Positions 16,625 through 25,045 of a stretch of 64,000 bases of DNA are shown piece by piece. The notes under the pieces are model-generated. The model was given only the letters and a program-made list of their open reading frames with translations. It had not been told where the DNA came from and made no database searches. The position numbers were made by a program, and so were the translations under genes. Position 1 is the stretch's first letter, and each line of letters begins with the position of its first letter. Origin of the DNA: Nocardioides marinisabuli (GTDB lineage: Bacteria; Actinomycetota; Actinomycetes; Propionibacteriales; Nocardioidaceae); the NCBI RefSeq assembly GCF_013466785.1, contig NZ_CP059163.1, positions 1,364,001-1,428,000 of the forward strand, written 5' to 3'.

Positions 16625-16652
16625 GCATCCGTCGAGGGGCTCCGCTACGAAC
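16625..16652 (+). promoter_or_regulatory. Probable SigK-type promoter of the molybdopterin oxidoreductase
   Basis: GCATCC at 16625-16630, then 16 nt, then ACGAAC at 16647-16652, with the ATG 7 nt later. Mycobacterial SigK promoters read CCATCC and CCGAAT about 15-17 nt apart. The CGAACAACC block is shared with the promoter at 18313-18339. Confidence 0.5.
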
Positions 16653-16659
16653 AACCGCC

Positions 16660-18249
16660 ATGTCCACACCCACGCCCGACCCATCGTCCGACAGCACCGC
16701 CGACCGCGGCTCCCGGTCCCACCGACTCGGTGTCACCGCGCTGTGGGCAGGCCTGGGCGTGGTCTCCACGCTCCTCGGCATGGCCGCGGCCCACCTGGTC
16801 GCCTCCCTGCTGACCCCGTCGTCGTCGCCCGTGCTGGCGGTCGGCTCGCAGGTCATCGACCTGACCCCCACCCCGATGAAGGAGTGGGCGATCCGCCAGT
16901 TCGGCACCGCCGACAAGGTGATCCTGGTCGGCTCGGTCATCGTCGTCGTGCTGATCCTGGCCGGCGTCGCGGGCGTGCTCGCCCGCCGCCGCCTGGCGTA
17001 CGGCGCCGGCCTGCTGGTCCTGCTCGTCGCGATCGCCGCGGCCGCTGCGCTGAACCAGGGCAGCGTCTCGGAGCTGCTGCCCAGCCTGGTCGCCGCCGTC
17101 GTCGGCGTCGCGTCGCTGTGGTGGCTGCACCGCAAGGCCTCGGCCACCAAGGCCGCCGACCCCGGGCAGCCCCGCGAGGCGGGCACCGGCGCGAGCCGCC
17201 GCGGCGTGCTCATCGCCGCCGGCGCCCTCGCCGCCGCGGCCGCCGTCCTGGGTGGCGCCGGTCGCTACATCACCAGCCTGCGCAGCGGCAACGTCGACAT
17301 CGCGCTGCCCGAGCCGGCCTCGCCGGCCGGCGCCTTCCCCGAGGGCCTCGACGGCCAGGTCAAGGGCATCACCCCGCTGCGCGTGGCCAACGAGGACTTC
17401 TACCGCGTCGACACCCGCCTCGACACCCCCGTGATCGACCAGGACACCTGGACGCTGACCATCGACGGCGACGTCGAGCGCGAGATCACCCTAACCTTCG
17501 ACGACCTGCTCGAGATGGACCTGATCGAGCGCGACATCACCCTGACCTGCGTCTCCAACAGCGTCGGCGGCGAGTTCGTCGGCGGCGCCCGCTGGCTCGG
17601 GGTGCGCCTGACCGACCTGCTCGACATGGCCGGCGTCGGCGACACGGCCGACCAGATCTACACCACCGACTTCGACGGGATGACGATCAGCACCCCGCTC
17701 GACCTGGCCACCGACGGCCGCGACTCCATGATCGCGATCGGCATGAACGGCGAGGCGCTGCCCCGCGCCCACGGCTTCCCGGCCCGGATGATCGTGCCCG
17801 GCCTCTACGGCTTCATCAGCGCGACCAAGTGGATCACCCGCATCACGCTGACGACGTACGCCGAGAAGTCGGCGTACTGGACCGACCGCGACTGGGCCAC
17901 CGACGCCCCGATCAAGGTCTCGACGCGCATCGACACGCCCAACGCCCTCGAGCAGCTGCCCGTCGGCGAGAACATCATCGGCGGTGTCGCCTGGGCCCAG
18001 CAGAAGGGCGGCGTCGACAAGGTGCAGGTGCGCATCGACGGTGGCCCGTGGCAGGACGCCGAGATGGGCCCGAGCGTCAACAACGACTACTGGCGCCAGT
18101 GGTTCTACCGCTGGGACGCCACCGAGGGCGGCCACGCGGTCGCCGCCCGAGCCATCAGCGGCGACGGCACCACCCAGACGCCCGCGCGCGCCCTGCCCTT
18201 CCCGGAGGGCGCCAGCGGCATCCAGGAGCTGCGTGTCACTGCGGGATGA
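16660..18249 (+). CDS. Membrane-anchored molybdopterin-dependent oxidoreductase (sulfite oxidase family)
   Basis: 529 residues. Four hydrophobic helices (about 26-52, 87-108, 113-131, 137-157) and a fifth near 183-202 precede a sulfite-oxidase-fold domain from about 215. Cys297 in TLTCVSNSVGG is the expected molybdenum ligand, and the C-terminal part has the Ig-like dimerisation domain. The family includes sulfite oxidase and the MsrP/YedY methionine sulfoxide reductases. The active site would face outside. It carries a SigK-like promoter and lies beside a SigK-linked fasciclin gene, suggesting extracytoplasmic redox or repair work. Substrate unproven. Confidence 0.85.
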   Translation: MSTPTPDPSSDSTADRGSRSHRLGVTALWAGLGVVSTLLGMAAAHLVASLLTPSSSPVLAVGSQVIDLTPTPMKEWAIRQFGTADKVILVGSVIVVVLILAGVAGVLARRRLAYGAGLLVLLVAIAAAAALNQGSVSELLPSLVAAVVGVASLWWLHRKASATKAADPGQPREAGTGASRRGVLIAAGALAAAAAVLGGAGRYITSLRSGNVDIALPEPASPAGAFPEGLDGQVKGITPLRVANEDFYRVDTRLDTPVIDQDTWTLTIDGDVEREITLTFDDLLEMDLIERDITLTCVSNSVGGEFVGGARWLGVRLTDLLDMAGVGDTADQIYTTDFDGMTISTPLDLATDGRDSMIAIGMNGEALPRAHGFPARMIVPGLYGFISATKWITRITLTTYAEKSAYWTDRDWATDAPIKVSTRIDTPNALEQLPVGENIIGGVAWAQQKGGVDKVQVRIDGGPWQDAEMGPSVNNDYWRQWFYRWDATEGGHAVAARAISGDGTTQTPARALPFPEGASGIQELRVTAG

Positions 18250-18270
18250 CCCCGCCGTGAGCCCGCAGTG
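18237..18270 (+). terminator. Hairpin spanning the molybdoenzyme stop codon
   Basis: A 9-bp perfect inverted repeat, CACTGCGGG at 18237-18245 and CCCGCAGTG at 18262-18270, with a 16-nt loop and no U-tract. It may weakly terminate or stabilise the 3' end. Confidence 0.3.
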
Positions 18271-18312
18271 ACCCAGGCCACACGAAAAACCCGCAGTTCG
18301 TTCCATCCGGCC

Positions 18313-18339
18313 CAATCCGGGCCCCCCGCAGTACCGAAC
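18313..18339 (+). promoter_or_regulatory. Probable SigK promoter of the fasciclin lipoprotein gene
   Basis: CAATCC at 18313-18318, exactly 15 nt, then CCGAAC at 18334-18339. Each hexamer differs by one base from the mycobacterial SigK consensus (CCATCC, CCGAAT). The gene controlled is the counterpart of SigK-driven mpt70/mpt83, which strengthens the call. Confidence 0.65.
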
Positions 18340-18387
18340 AACCAGTGTTCAGCCACCAAGTTCAGCCAACGAAAGGCACGATTCCCC

Positions 18388-19038
18388 ATGAAGAACACCA
18401 CCTTCAAGCGCACCGGCGCCCTGGCCGCCACGGCCCTCACCCTCTCGCTCGGCCTCGCGGCCTGCGGCGACGACGCGGACGAGACCAGCACCGCTTCCGA
18501 GGACACCAGCTCGGAGACCACGGACGCCCCCGAGGAGGAGACCGCCGAGGCCTCCGCCAGCGACCAGGTCTTCGGCCCGGCGTGCTCGGCCGTGCCGCAG
18601 GACGGCAAGGGCTCCTTCGACGGCATGGTCCAGGACCCGGTCGCCACCGCCGCCAGCAACAACCCGCTGCTCGGCACCCTGGTCACCGCCGTGGGCGAGG
18701 CCGGCCTCGTCGACACCCTGAACGACGCCGAGGCCCTGACGGTCTTCGCGCCCACCGACGACGCGTTCGGCGCCATCCCGGAGGAGGACCTCAACGCGGT
18801 CCTCGCCGACAAGGAGACCCTCACCGCGATCCTGACCCACCACGTCATCGGCGAGCAGCTCGACCCCGACGCCGTCGTGGGCGAGCAGGACACCCTCAAC
18901 GGTGACACCCTCACCATCAACGGTGACACCGACGGCATGACCGTCGAGAACGGTGACACCCCGGCCAACGTGCTGTGCGGCAACATCCCCACGGCCAACG
19001 CCACGGTGTACGTCGTCGACGCCGTGCTGATGCCCTGA
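18388..19038 (+). CDS. Fasciclin (FAS1) domain lipoprotein, MPT70/MPT83-like
   Basis: 216 residues. Lys/Arg-rich n-region, hydrophobic core and lipobox LAAC (Cys about residue 25), then an acidic Thr/Ser linker, then one FAS1 domain. FAS1 landmarks are TLVTAVGEAGLVDTLN, LTVFAPTDDAF and the late HHVIGEQL region. Family members are surface adhesion or envelope proteins, and in Mycobacterium MPT70/MPT83 are SigK-controlled. The ATG at 18388 gives the intact signal peptide, with an AAAGG element upstream. A SigK-type promoter precedes it and sigK follows 26 nt after its stop. Confidence 0.92.
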   Translation: MKNTTFKRTGALAATALTLSLGLAACGDDADETSTASEDTSSETTDAPEEETAEASASDQVFGPACSAVPQDGKGSFDGMVQDPVATAASNNPLLGTLVTAVGEAGLVDTLNDAEALTVFAPTDDAFGAIPEEDLNAVLADKETLTAILTHHVIGEQLDPDAVVGEQDTLNGDTLTINGDTDGMTVENGDTPANVLCGNIPTANATVYVVDAVLMP

Positions 19039-19064
19039 TCCTCTCCACCTGAGAAGATCAGCAC

Positions 19065-19673
19065 GTGACTGAGCCAAGGCTGACCGTCGCCGGGGACCCC
19101 GAGGGGTCCCCGGCCGGCGGGGCCGCGCCCCCGGACCTGGCAGAACTCCTTCGCTCCTCCGCCAAGGGGGACCAGCAGGCGTTCGCCCAGCTCTACGACG
19201 CGGTCGCCTCCCGGGCCTACGGCCTGGTGCTCCGGGTCGTCCGCGACCCGGCCCAGAGCGAGGAGGTCCTCCAGGAGGCCATGCTCGACGTCTGGCGCCA
19301 GTCGGCGCGGTTCGACGCCGACCGGGGCAGCCCGCTGTCCTGGATGCTCACGATCGTGCACCGCAAGGCCGTCGACCGGGTCCGCTCGGCCGAGGCGTCC
19401 ACGCGGCGCGACACCACGTACCACCAGCACAACCAGCCGGTCGAGCACGACTCGACCGCCGAGGCGGCCCACGCCTCGATGGAGGCCCGCAGGGTCCGCG
19501 ACGCGCTCACCACGCTCACGCCGGTGCAGCGCGAGGCCCTCGAGCTGGCCTACTTCGGCGGCTACACGCACACCGAGGTGGCCACCATGCTCGACCTACC
19601 GGTCGGCACAGCCAAGACACGAATACGCGACGGACTCATCCGCTTGCGAGACACGATGGGAGTAGGCCAATGA
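19065..19673 (+). CDS. sigK: ECF RNA polymerase sigma factor SigK
   Basis: 202 residues. Region 2 (DQQAFAQLYDAV...EEVLQEAMLDVWRQS) and region 4 (LTPVQREALELAYFGGYTHTEV, then LDLPVGTAKTRIRDG) match SigK/ECF19-type factors. The assignment rests on sequence plus context: rskA follows with an ATGA overlap, then the same gene set as downstream of M. tuberculosis sigK (amine oxidase, DUF1365, ufaA1-like methyltransferase, DUF1295). It should direct transcription of the fasciclin and molybdoenzyme genes from the promoters seen at 16625 and 18313. No SigK promoter is visible directly before sigK itself. Confidence 0.92.
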   Translation: MTEPRLTVAGDPEGSPAGGAAPPDLAELLRSSAKGDQQAFAQLYDAVASRAYGLVLRVVRDPAQSEEVLQEAMLDVWRQSARFDADRGSPLSWMLTIVHRKAVDRVRSAEASTRRDTTYHQHNQPVEHDSTAEAAHASMEARRVRDALTTLTPVQREALELAYFGGYTHTEVATMLDLPVGTAKTRIRDGLIRLRDTMGVGQ

Positions 19674-20407
19674 ACGACGTGCACGCGCTGTCAGGCGTCT
19701 ACGCCGTCGACGCCCTCGACGAGTTCGAGCGGGTCCAGTTCGAGCGGCACCTCGCCGAGTGCGCCGAGTGCCGCTTCGAGGTCGACTCGCTGCGCGAGGC
19801 CTCCGGTGTGCTCACCGAGGTCGCCCCGATCGCTCCCCCGCCGGCCCTGCGCGAGCGGCTGCTCGCCGAGGTCGCCACGGTGCGTCCCCTGCCCCCTTTG
19901 GTGCAGGAGGTCTCCCGCCCCCGTGCCCGCCGATTTCCGGTTCTGGTCGCCGCCGCGGCTGCAGTGGTAGCCATGGTCGGCGTCGGTGGCGGCATCGCCG
20001 TCATCCAGCCCTGGGAGGACGACTCCTCGGTGCAGGAGGCCAGCCCCGTGGTGGTGACCCCCAAGGCGGTCACCGAGGTGCTGCAGGCCGAGGACGCCGA
20101 GACCGTCACCCGCACCTTCGAGGACGGCGCCAAGGCGACCGTCACCCGCTCGAAGTCGCTGGGCCAGGCCGTCATCATCACCGAGGGCATGGCCGACCCG
20201 GGCGAGGGCCTGGTCTACGAGCTCTGGCTGCAGCGCGACGGTCGGATGAAGGCCGCGGGCTTCATGCCCAAGGGCCCCGACAACGTCGTGCTGCTCTCCG
20301 GCGACGCCGCCACCGCCGAGGCGGTCGGCATCACCGTGGAGCCCGAGGGCGGGTCCAACACCCCGAACTTCGAGTCGGCCATCGTCATCGGCTTCGAGCA
20401 GGCCTGA
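19670..20407 (+). CDS. rskA: Anti-sigma-K factor RskA
   Basis: 245 residues. The N-terminal cytoplasmic anti-sigma domain starts LSGVYAVDALDEFE and contains HLAECAEC, a zinc-binding-type HxxxCxxC. One transmembrane helix lies near residues 85-105 (FPVLVAAAAAVVAMVGVGGG). The C-terminal extracytoplasmic RskA domain includes GLVYELWLQRDGRMKAAGFMP. It holds SigK inactive until regulated proteolysis, as in mycobacteria. The start overlaps the sigK stop by ATGA, ensuring coupled translation. Confidence 0.93.
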   Translation: MNDVHALSGVYAVDALDEFERVQFERHLAECAECRFEVDSLREASGVLTEVAPIAPPPALRERLLAEVATVRPLPPLVQEVSRPRARRFPVLVAAAAAVVAMVGVGGGIAVIQPWEDDSSVQEASPVVVTPKAVTEVLQAEDAETVTRTFEDGAKATVTRSKSLGQAVIITEGMADPGEGLVYELWLQRDGRMKAAGFMPKGPDNVVLLSGDAATAEAVGITVEPEGGSNTPNFESAIVIGFEQA

Positions 20408-20408
20408 C

Positions 20409-22454
20409 GTGGTCGCACGCACCTCCGCTGCGCCCCGTCGGGTCGCGGTGGTCGGCTCCGGCGTCGCCGGACTGACCGCCGCGTACGTCGCCTCGCGCAC
20501 CGCCCACGTCACCCTCTACGAGGCCGACGACCGGCTCGGCGGGCACGCCGACACCCACACGGTGGGCGAGAAGCGGCCCGACGGCAGCGAGCACGAGCTG
20601 CGCATCGACACCGGCTTCATCGTCCACAACCGCCGCACCTACCCGACCCTGCTGCGCCTGTTCGCCGAGCTCGGCGTGCCCACGCAGCAGTCGGAGATGT
20701 CGATGTCGATCCGCGACGACGACTCCGACCTCGAGTGGGCCGGCGCGCTCGGTCGCCGCGGCGTGGTCCCCTCGCGGGGCCACCTGGCTCGGCCGGCGTA
20801 CCTGCGGATGCTCACCGAGATCCCGCGCTTCCACCGCCAGGCCCGCGCCCTGCTGGCCACCGACAGCCCCCGCGGCACCGACGAGCGCACGTTGCGCGAG
20901 TTCCTCGCCGACGGCGGCTTCAGCGACTACTTCGTGCGCCACTTCATGGAGCCGATGGTGGCCGCGGTCTGGTCGTGCGACCCGGAGGTCTCGCTCGAGT
21001 ACCCCGCGCGCTACCTCTTCAGCTTCCTGCAGCACCACGGCATGCTCAGCATCTTCGGCTCGCCGACCTGGCGCACCGTGAGCGGCGGCTCGCACACCTA
21101 CGTGCAGCGCGTCGGTGCGGCCCTGCCCGACGTGCGCCTGGGCACCAAGGTCACCTCGGTCCTCGAGACGCCCGGTGGCGTCGAGGTCACCGACGGCAAC
21201 GGCGAGACCGCGTCGTACGACGCCGTCGTGCTGGCCACGCACCCCTCGCAGACGCTGGCGATGCTGGCCGAGCCGACGCCGCTGCACCACGAGCTGCTCG
21301 GCGCGATGCCCTACTCGCACAACACCGCGCTGCTGCACACCGACACCTCGCTGCTGCCGCGGCTGCGCAACACCTGGGCGTCGTGGAACTTCCTGCGCCC
21401 CTCCGCGGCCCAGGAGCGCCCCGACGGCGCCGAGGGCGTCGTGGTCACCTACGACCTGACCCGCCTGCAGCGCCTCGACACCGACACCCACTACCTGGTC
21501 ACCCTCGGCGGCGAGCACCTCGTCGACCCGGCGAGCGTGATCGACCGGATGGAGTACGAGCACCCGCTCTACACCCCCGAGTCCGTCGCCGCCCAGGCCC
21601 GCCTCGGCGAGCTCGACACCGACCGGGTGGCGCTGGCCGGCGCCTACCACGGGTGGGGCTTCCACGAGGACGGCGCGCGCTCCGGCCTGCGCGCGGTCGA
21701 GCGGCTGGGGCTGACCTGGCCCGAGCGCCCGACCGCGGCCGACGTCGAGGCCGGCGTCGTCTACGACACCACCATCCGCCACCAGCGCCGTACGCCGTGG
21801 AAGCGCGCCTTCACGCACCGCTCGCACACCTGGCTCGTCGACCTCGACGACCTGCCCGACCACAAGTCGACGTCGTGGCTGCGCGGCTCCTTCGAGGCCC
21901 GCGACCACCTGGGCTCCCCCGAGCGCACCATCCGCGAGAACGTCGAGCACTTCCTCGGCCTCCAGGGCGTGCGGCTCGACCCCGACACCCGGGTGCTGAT
22001 GGCCGCGCAGCCGCGCGCCTTCGGCTACTGCTTCAACCCGATCACCGTCTTCTGGGCGCTGGCGCCCGACGGCGGCGTCGAGGCGTGCGTCGTCGAGGTG
22101 CACAACACCTACGGCGACCGGCACGCCTACCTCGTCCGGCCCGACGAGCAGGGCCGCGCCCGCACCGACAAGGCCATGTACGTCTCCCCGTTCCACGGCA
22201 CCGACGGGCACTACGAGCTGGCCGTCCCGGTGCCCGGGGAGCGGCTCGACATCGCCGTCACCCTGCACTCCGACGGCGACGCACGGTTCAGTGCGTCGCT
22301 GACGGGGAACAGGAGCGGGACCAGTTCCCTGCGCGCCGCCCCGGCCGCCCTGCGAGGATCCGTGCTGATCCGTCTGCACGGCGTGTGGCTGTGGCTGCGC
22401 AGGCTCCCGATCCGACAGCGACCCGCGCACCACCAGGAAGGCGTCTCGCGATGA
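20409..22454 (+). CDS. FAD-dependent amine-oxidase-like protein fused to DUF1365
   Basis: 681 residues in two parts. Residues 1 to about 430 form a FAD oxidoreductase with Rossmann motif VVGSGVAGLTAAY and LYEADDRLGGHADTH. Residues from about 445 to the end form DUF1365 (VYDTTIRHQRRTPWKRAF, FGYCFNPITVFWA, VHNTYGDRHAY). In M. tuberculosis these are the separate genes Rv0449c and Rv0448c, so this is a gene fusion. Its neighbours are fatty-acid methyltransferases, so a role in oxidising or desaturating modified acyl chains is inferred. The GTG starts one base after the rskA stop and the gene ends in an ATGA overlap with the next. Confidence 0.9.
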   Translation: MVARTSAAPRRVAVVGSGVAGLTAAYVASRTAHVTLYEADDRLGGHADTHTVGEKRPDGSEHELRIDTGFIVHNRRTYPTLLRLFAELGVPTQQSEMSMSIRDDDSDLEWAGALGRRGVVPSRGHLARPAYLRMLTEIPRFHRQARALLATDSPRGTDERTLREFLADGGFSDYFVRHFMEPMVAAVWSCDPEVSLEYPARYLFSFLQHHGMLSIFGSPTWRTVSGGSHTYVQRVGAALPDVRLGTKVTSVLETPGGVEVTDGNGETASYDAVVLATHPSQTLAMLAEPTPLHHELLGAMPYSHNTALLHTDTSLLPRLRNTWASWNFLRPSAAQERPDGAEGVVVTYDLTRLQRLDTDTHYLVTLGGEHLVDPASVIDRMEYEHPLYTPESVAAQARLGELDTDRVALAGAYHGWGFHEDGARSGLRAVERLGLTWPERPTAADVEAGVVYDTTIRHQRRTPWKRAFTHRSHTWLVDLDDLPDHKSTSWLRGSFEARDHLGSPERTIRENVEHFLGLQGVRLDPDTRVLMAAQPRAFGYCFNPITVFWALAPDGGVEACVVEVHNTYGDRHAYLVRPDEQGRARTDKAMYVSPFHGTDGHYELAVPVPGERLDIAVTLHSDGDARFSASLTGNRSGTSSLRAAPAALRGSVLIRLHGVWLWLRRLPIRQRPAHHQEGVSR

Positions 22455-23725
22455 CCATGACCCCGTCCCGACCCACCAGCCCGCCGCAGGCGGACCGCTG
22501 GCCCGGCCTCGACGTCGTCCCCGGCGGACCCCGCGCCCGGGTCTCCGCGGCCGTGGCCCGCAGGCTCTTCGTCGCCGCGGTCAGCCGCCTCGACGTGACG
22601 GTGCACCTCGACCTGCCCGAGGGCCGGCGCACCATCGGTCGCGGGGGCCCCGAGATGACTGTGCACCGCCCCGACGAGCTCTGGGCCCGGGTGGGCCGCC
22701 ACCAGCTCATCGGCTTCGGCGAGGCCTACCTGACCGGCGCCTGGGACGCCCCCGACCTGGGCGGCTTCCTGACGGTGCTGGCGGCTGAGATCCAGGACCT
22801 GGTGCCGCAGAACCTCCAGAAGGCCCGGGCCCTGATCGTCAAGCGCCCGCCGAGCTGGATGCATTCGAGCAAGAAGAACAGCCAGGCCAACATCGCGCAC
22901 CACTACGACCTGTCCAACGACCTGTTCGAGCTGTTCCTGGACCCGACCATGAGCTACTCCTCGGCGCTCTTCGAGGGCAGCCCGGCCGCCGCGCGGGCCG
23001 AGGACCTCGAGGCGGCCCAGGCCAACAAGATCGAGCGCCTGCTCGACCGGGCCAAGGTCGGCGAGGGCTCACGGGTCCTCGAGATCGGCTCCGGCTGGGG
23101 CGAGCTGGCCATCCGCGCCGCGCGCCGCGGCGCCACGGTGCGCACCATCACGCTCTCGGTCGAGCAGCAGCACCTGGCGCAGGCCCGGGTCGAGGCGGCC
23201 GGCTTCAGCGACCGCGTCGACGTGGAGATCTGCGACTACCGCGACGTCACCGGCGAGTTCGACGCCGTGGTCTCGGTCGAGATGATCGAGGCGGTCGGCC
23301 ACGACTACTGGGGCGAGTACTTCCGCACCATCGACTCGGTGCTGGCCCCCGGCGGCGTGGTGGCGATCCAGGCGATCACGATGCCCCACGACCGGATGCT
23401 GGCCACCCGCAACACCTACACGTGGATCCACAAGTACATCTTCCCCGGCGGGCTGCTGCCCTCGGTGTCGGTCATCGAGCAGATCACCCACGAGCAGACC
23501 TCGCTGCGCCTGGTCGAGCGCCAGGCCTTCGGGCAGCACTACGCCGCGACCCTGCGGCTGTGGGACGACGCCTTCCTCGGCGCGCCCGAGCAGGTCGCCG
23601 ACCTGGGCTTCGACGAGACGTTCGTGCGGATGTGGCACTTCTACCTCGAGTACTCCCGCGCCGGCTTCGCCTCGGGCTACATCGACGTCAACCAGCTGGT
23701 GCTCACGCGCCCGGAGGACTCATGA
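22451..23725 (+). CDS. Cyclopropane-fatty-acid-synthase-like SAM methyltransferase 1 (UfaA1-like)
   Basis: 424 residues. HHYDLSNDLFELFL and the SAM motif VLEIGSGWGELAIRAA are typical of the CFAS/mycolic methyltransferase family, as is the later YTWIHKYIFPGGLLPS. Two deviations from E. coli Cfa are visible. The Cys of YSCAY is Ser171 (MSYSSALF), and EHVG is EAVG. Both suggest a different methylation outcome, for example a methylene or methyl branch instead of a ring, as proposed for the UfaA1 group. Overlaps both neighbours by ATGA. Confidence 0.88.
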   Translation: MTMTPSRPTSPPQADRWPGLDVVPGGPRARVSAAVARRLFVAAVSRLDVTVHLDLPEGRRTIGRGGPEMTVHRPDELWARVGRHQLIGFGEAYLTGAWDAPDLGGFLTVLAAEIQDLVPQNLQKARALIVKRPPSWMHSSKKNSQANIAHHYDLSNDLFELFLDPTMSYSSALFEGSPAAARAEDLEAAQANKIERLLDRAKVGEGSRVLEIGSGWGELAIRAARRGATVRTITLSVEQQHLAQARVEAAGFSDRVDVEICDYRDVTGEFDAVVSVEMIEAVGHDYWGEYFRTIDSVLAPGGVVAIQAITMPHDRMLATRNTYTWIHKYIFPGGLLPSVSVIEQITHEQTSLRLVERQAFGQHYAATLRLWDDAFLGAPEQVADLGFDETFVRMWHFYLEYSRAGFASGYIDVNQLVLTRPEDS

Positions 23726-25044
23726 CCAGCGCCACCGTCCACTCCATCGGCCCCGCGGTCGACCAGCAGGGGGTCGCGCAGCGGCTGGCCCTCGCGCTGG
23801 AGCCGTTCCTGCGCGGGCCCCTGCCGGTGCGGCTGGTCGCGTGGGACGGCTCGGCCACCGGCCCGGCCGACGGGTCGGTCCCGACCGTCGAGCTGCGCAC
23901 CCCCGACGCCGTACGACGCCTGCTGTGGCACCCGGGCGAGCTCGGGGCCGCGCAGGCCTACGTCACCGGTGAGCTCGACGTGCCCGAGGTCGACGGCTGG
24001 GACCTCGACTCGGCGCTGACCCACGCCTTCGCGGTGGCCCGCGAGCGGGGGCTCTCGGGCGTGCGCCCGACGCCGCGCGCGCTGGTCGAGGCGGTGCGCA
24101 CCGCCGCCGGGCTGGGCCTGCTGGGCCGGCCGCCGGCCAACCCGGCCTCCCAGGCCAAGGTGCGCGGTCGCCTGCACTCCAAGGGCCGCGACCGCTCCGC
24201 GATCTCGTTCCACTACGACCTGTCCAACGAGTTCTACTCGATGGTCCTCGAGCCGCAGATGGCCTACTCGTGCGGCTACCACTCCTCCCCGGAGCAGTCC
24301 CTCGAGGACGCCCAGCGCGCCAAGCTCGACCTCGTGTGCACCAAGCTCGGCCTCGAGCCGGGCATGCGGATGCTCGACGTCGGCTGCGGCTGGGGCTCGC
24401 TGTCGCTGCACGCCGCCGAGCACTTCGGCGCCCAGGTGACCGGCGTGACGATCGCTGCGGAGCAGAAGAGGTTCATCGACGCCCGCATCGCCGAGCGCGG
24501 GCTGGGCGACCGGGTCGAGATCCGGTTGCAGGACTACCGCGACGCGGTGCCGGCCCCCGGCCGGGAGTACGACGCGGTCGGCTCGCTCGAGATGGGCGAG
24601 CACGTCGGCCAGGGCAACTACCCGACGTACGCCAGGGTGCTGCACGACTCGGTCCGCCCCGGTGGGCGGGTCCTGGTGCAGCAGATGTCGCGCGCGGGCA
24701 AGTGGCCCGGCGGCGGGCCCTTCATCGAGAGCTTCATCGCGCCCGACATGCACATGCGCCCGGTCGGCGAGACCGTCGGGCTGCTCGAGGCCGGTGGCCT
24801 CGAGGTGCGTGACGTGCACGCGCTGCGCGAGCACTACGTGCTGACCGTCGCGGGCTGGCTGGAGCGCTTCGAGGCGAACGTCGAGCGGCTCACCGAGCTC
24901 GTCGGCGAGGAGGTCGTGCGCGTGTGGCGGCTCTACCTCGTCGGGGGCGCGATGGCCTTCCGCGACGGCCGGATGGGCGTCGACCAGATCCTGATGATCC
25001 GGCCGAACGGCCCCCACACCCTGCCGGCTGTACGAGACTGGTGA
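23722..25044 (+). CDS. cfa: Cyclopropane-fatty-acid-synthase-like SAM methyltransferase 2
   Basis: 440 residues. FHYDLSNEFYSMVLE, then MAYSCGYH with Cys184 at the E. coli Cfa Cys139 position, SAM motif MLDVGCGWGSLSLHAAE, and a preserved EHVG. The C-terminus is FRDGRMGVDQILM. It therefore keeps more classical cyclopropane synthase residues than the preceding gene, and the two are not simple duplicates. Likely uses S-adenosylmethionine to modify unsaturated acyl chains of membrane phospholipids. Overlaps the preceding gene by ATGA and is one base from the next. Confidence 0.88.
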   Translation: MTSATVHSIGPAVDQQGVAQRLALALEPFLRGPLPVRLVAWDGSATGPADGSVPTVELRTPDAVRRLLWHPGELGAAQAYVTGELDVPEVDGWDLDSALTHAFAVARERGLSGVRPTPRALVEAVRTAAGLGLLGRPPANPASQAKVRGRLHSKGRDRSAISFHYDLSNEFYSMVLEPQMAYSCGYHSSPEQSLEDAQRAKLDLVCTKLGLEPGMRMLDVGCGWGSLSLHAAEHFGAQVTGVTIAAEQKRFIDARIAERGLGDRVEIRLQDYRDAVPAPGREYDAVGSLEMGEHVGQGNYPTYARVLHDSVRPGGRVLVQQMSRAGKWPGGGPFIESFIAPDMHMRPVGETVGLLEAGGLEVRDVHALREHYVLTVAGWLERFEANVERLTELVGEEVVRVWRLYLVGGAMAFRDGRMGVDQILMIRPNGPHTLPAVRDW

Positions 25045-25045
25045 C

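Noticed and set aside
18303-18339. CCATCC at 18303 as the SigK -35 element
   Set aside because: It matches the consensus exactly, but it is 25 nt from CCGAAC, which is too far. CAATCC at 18313 has the correct 15-nt spacing.
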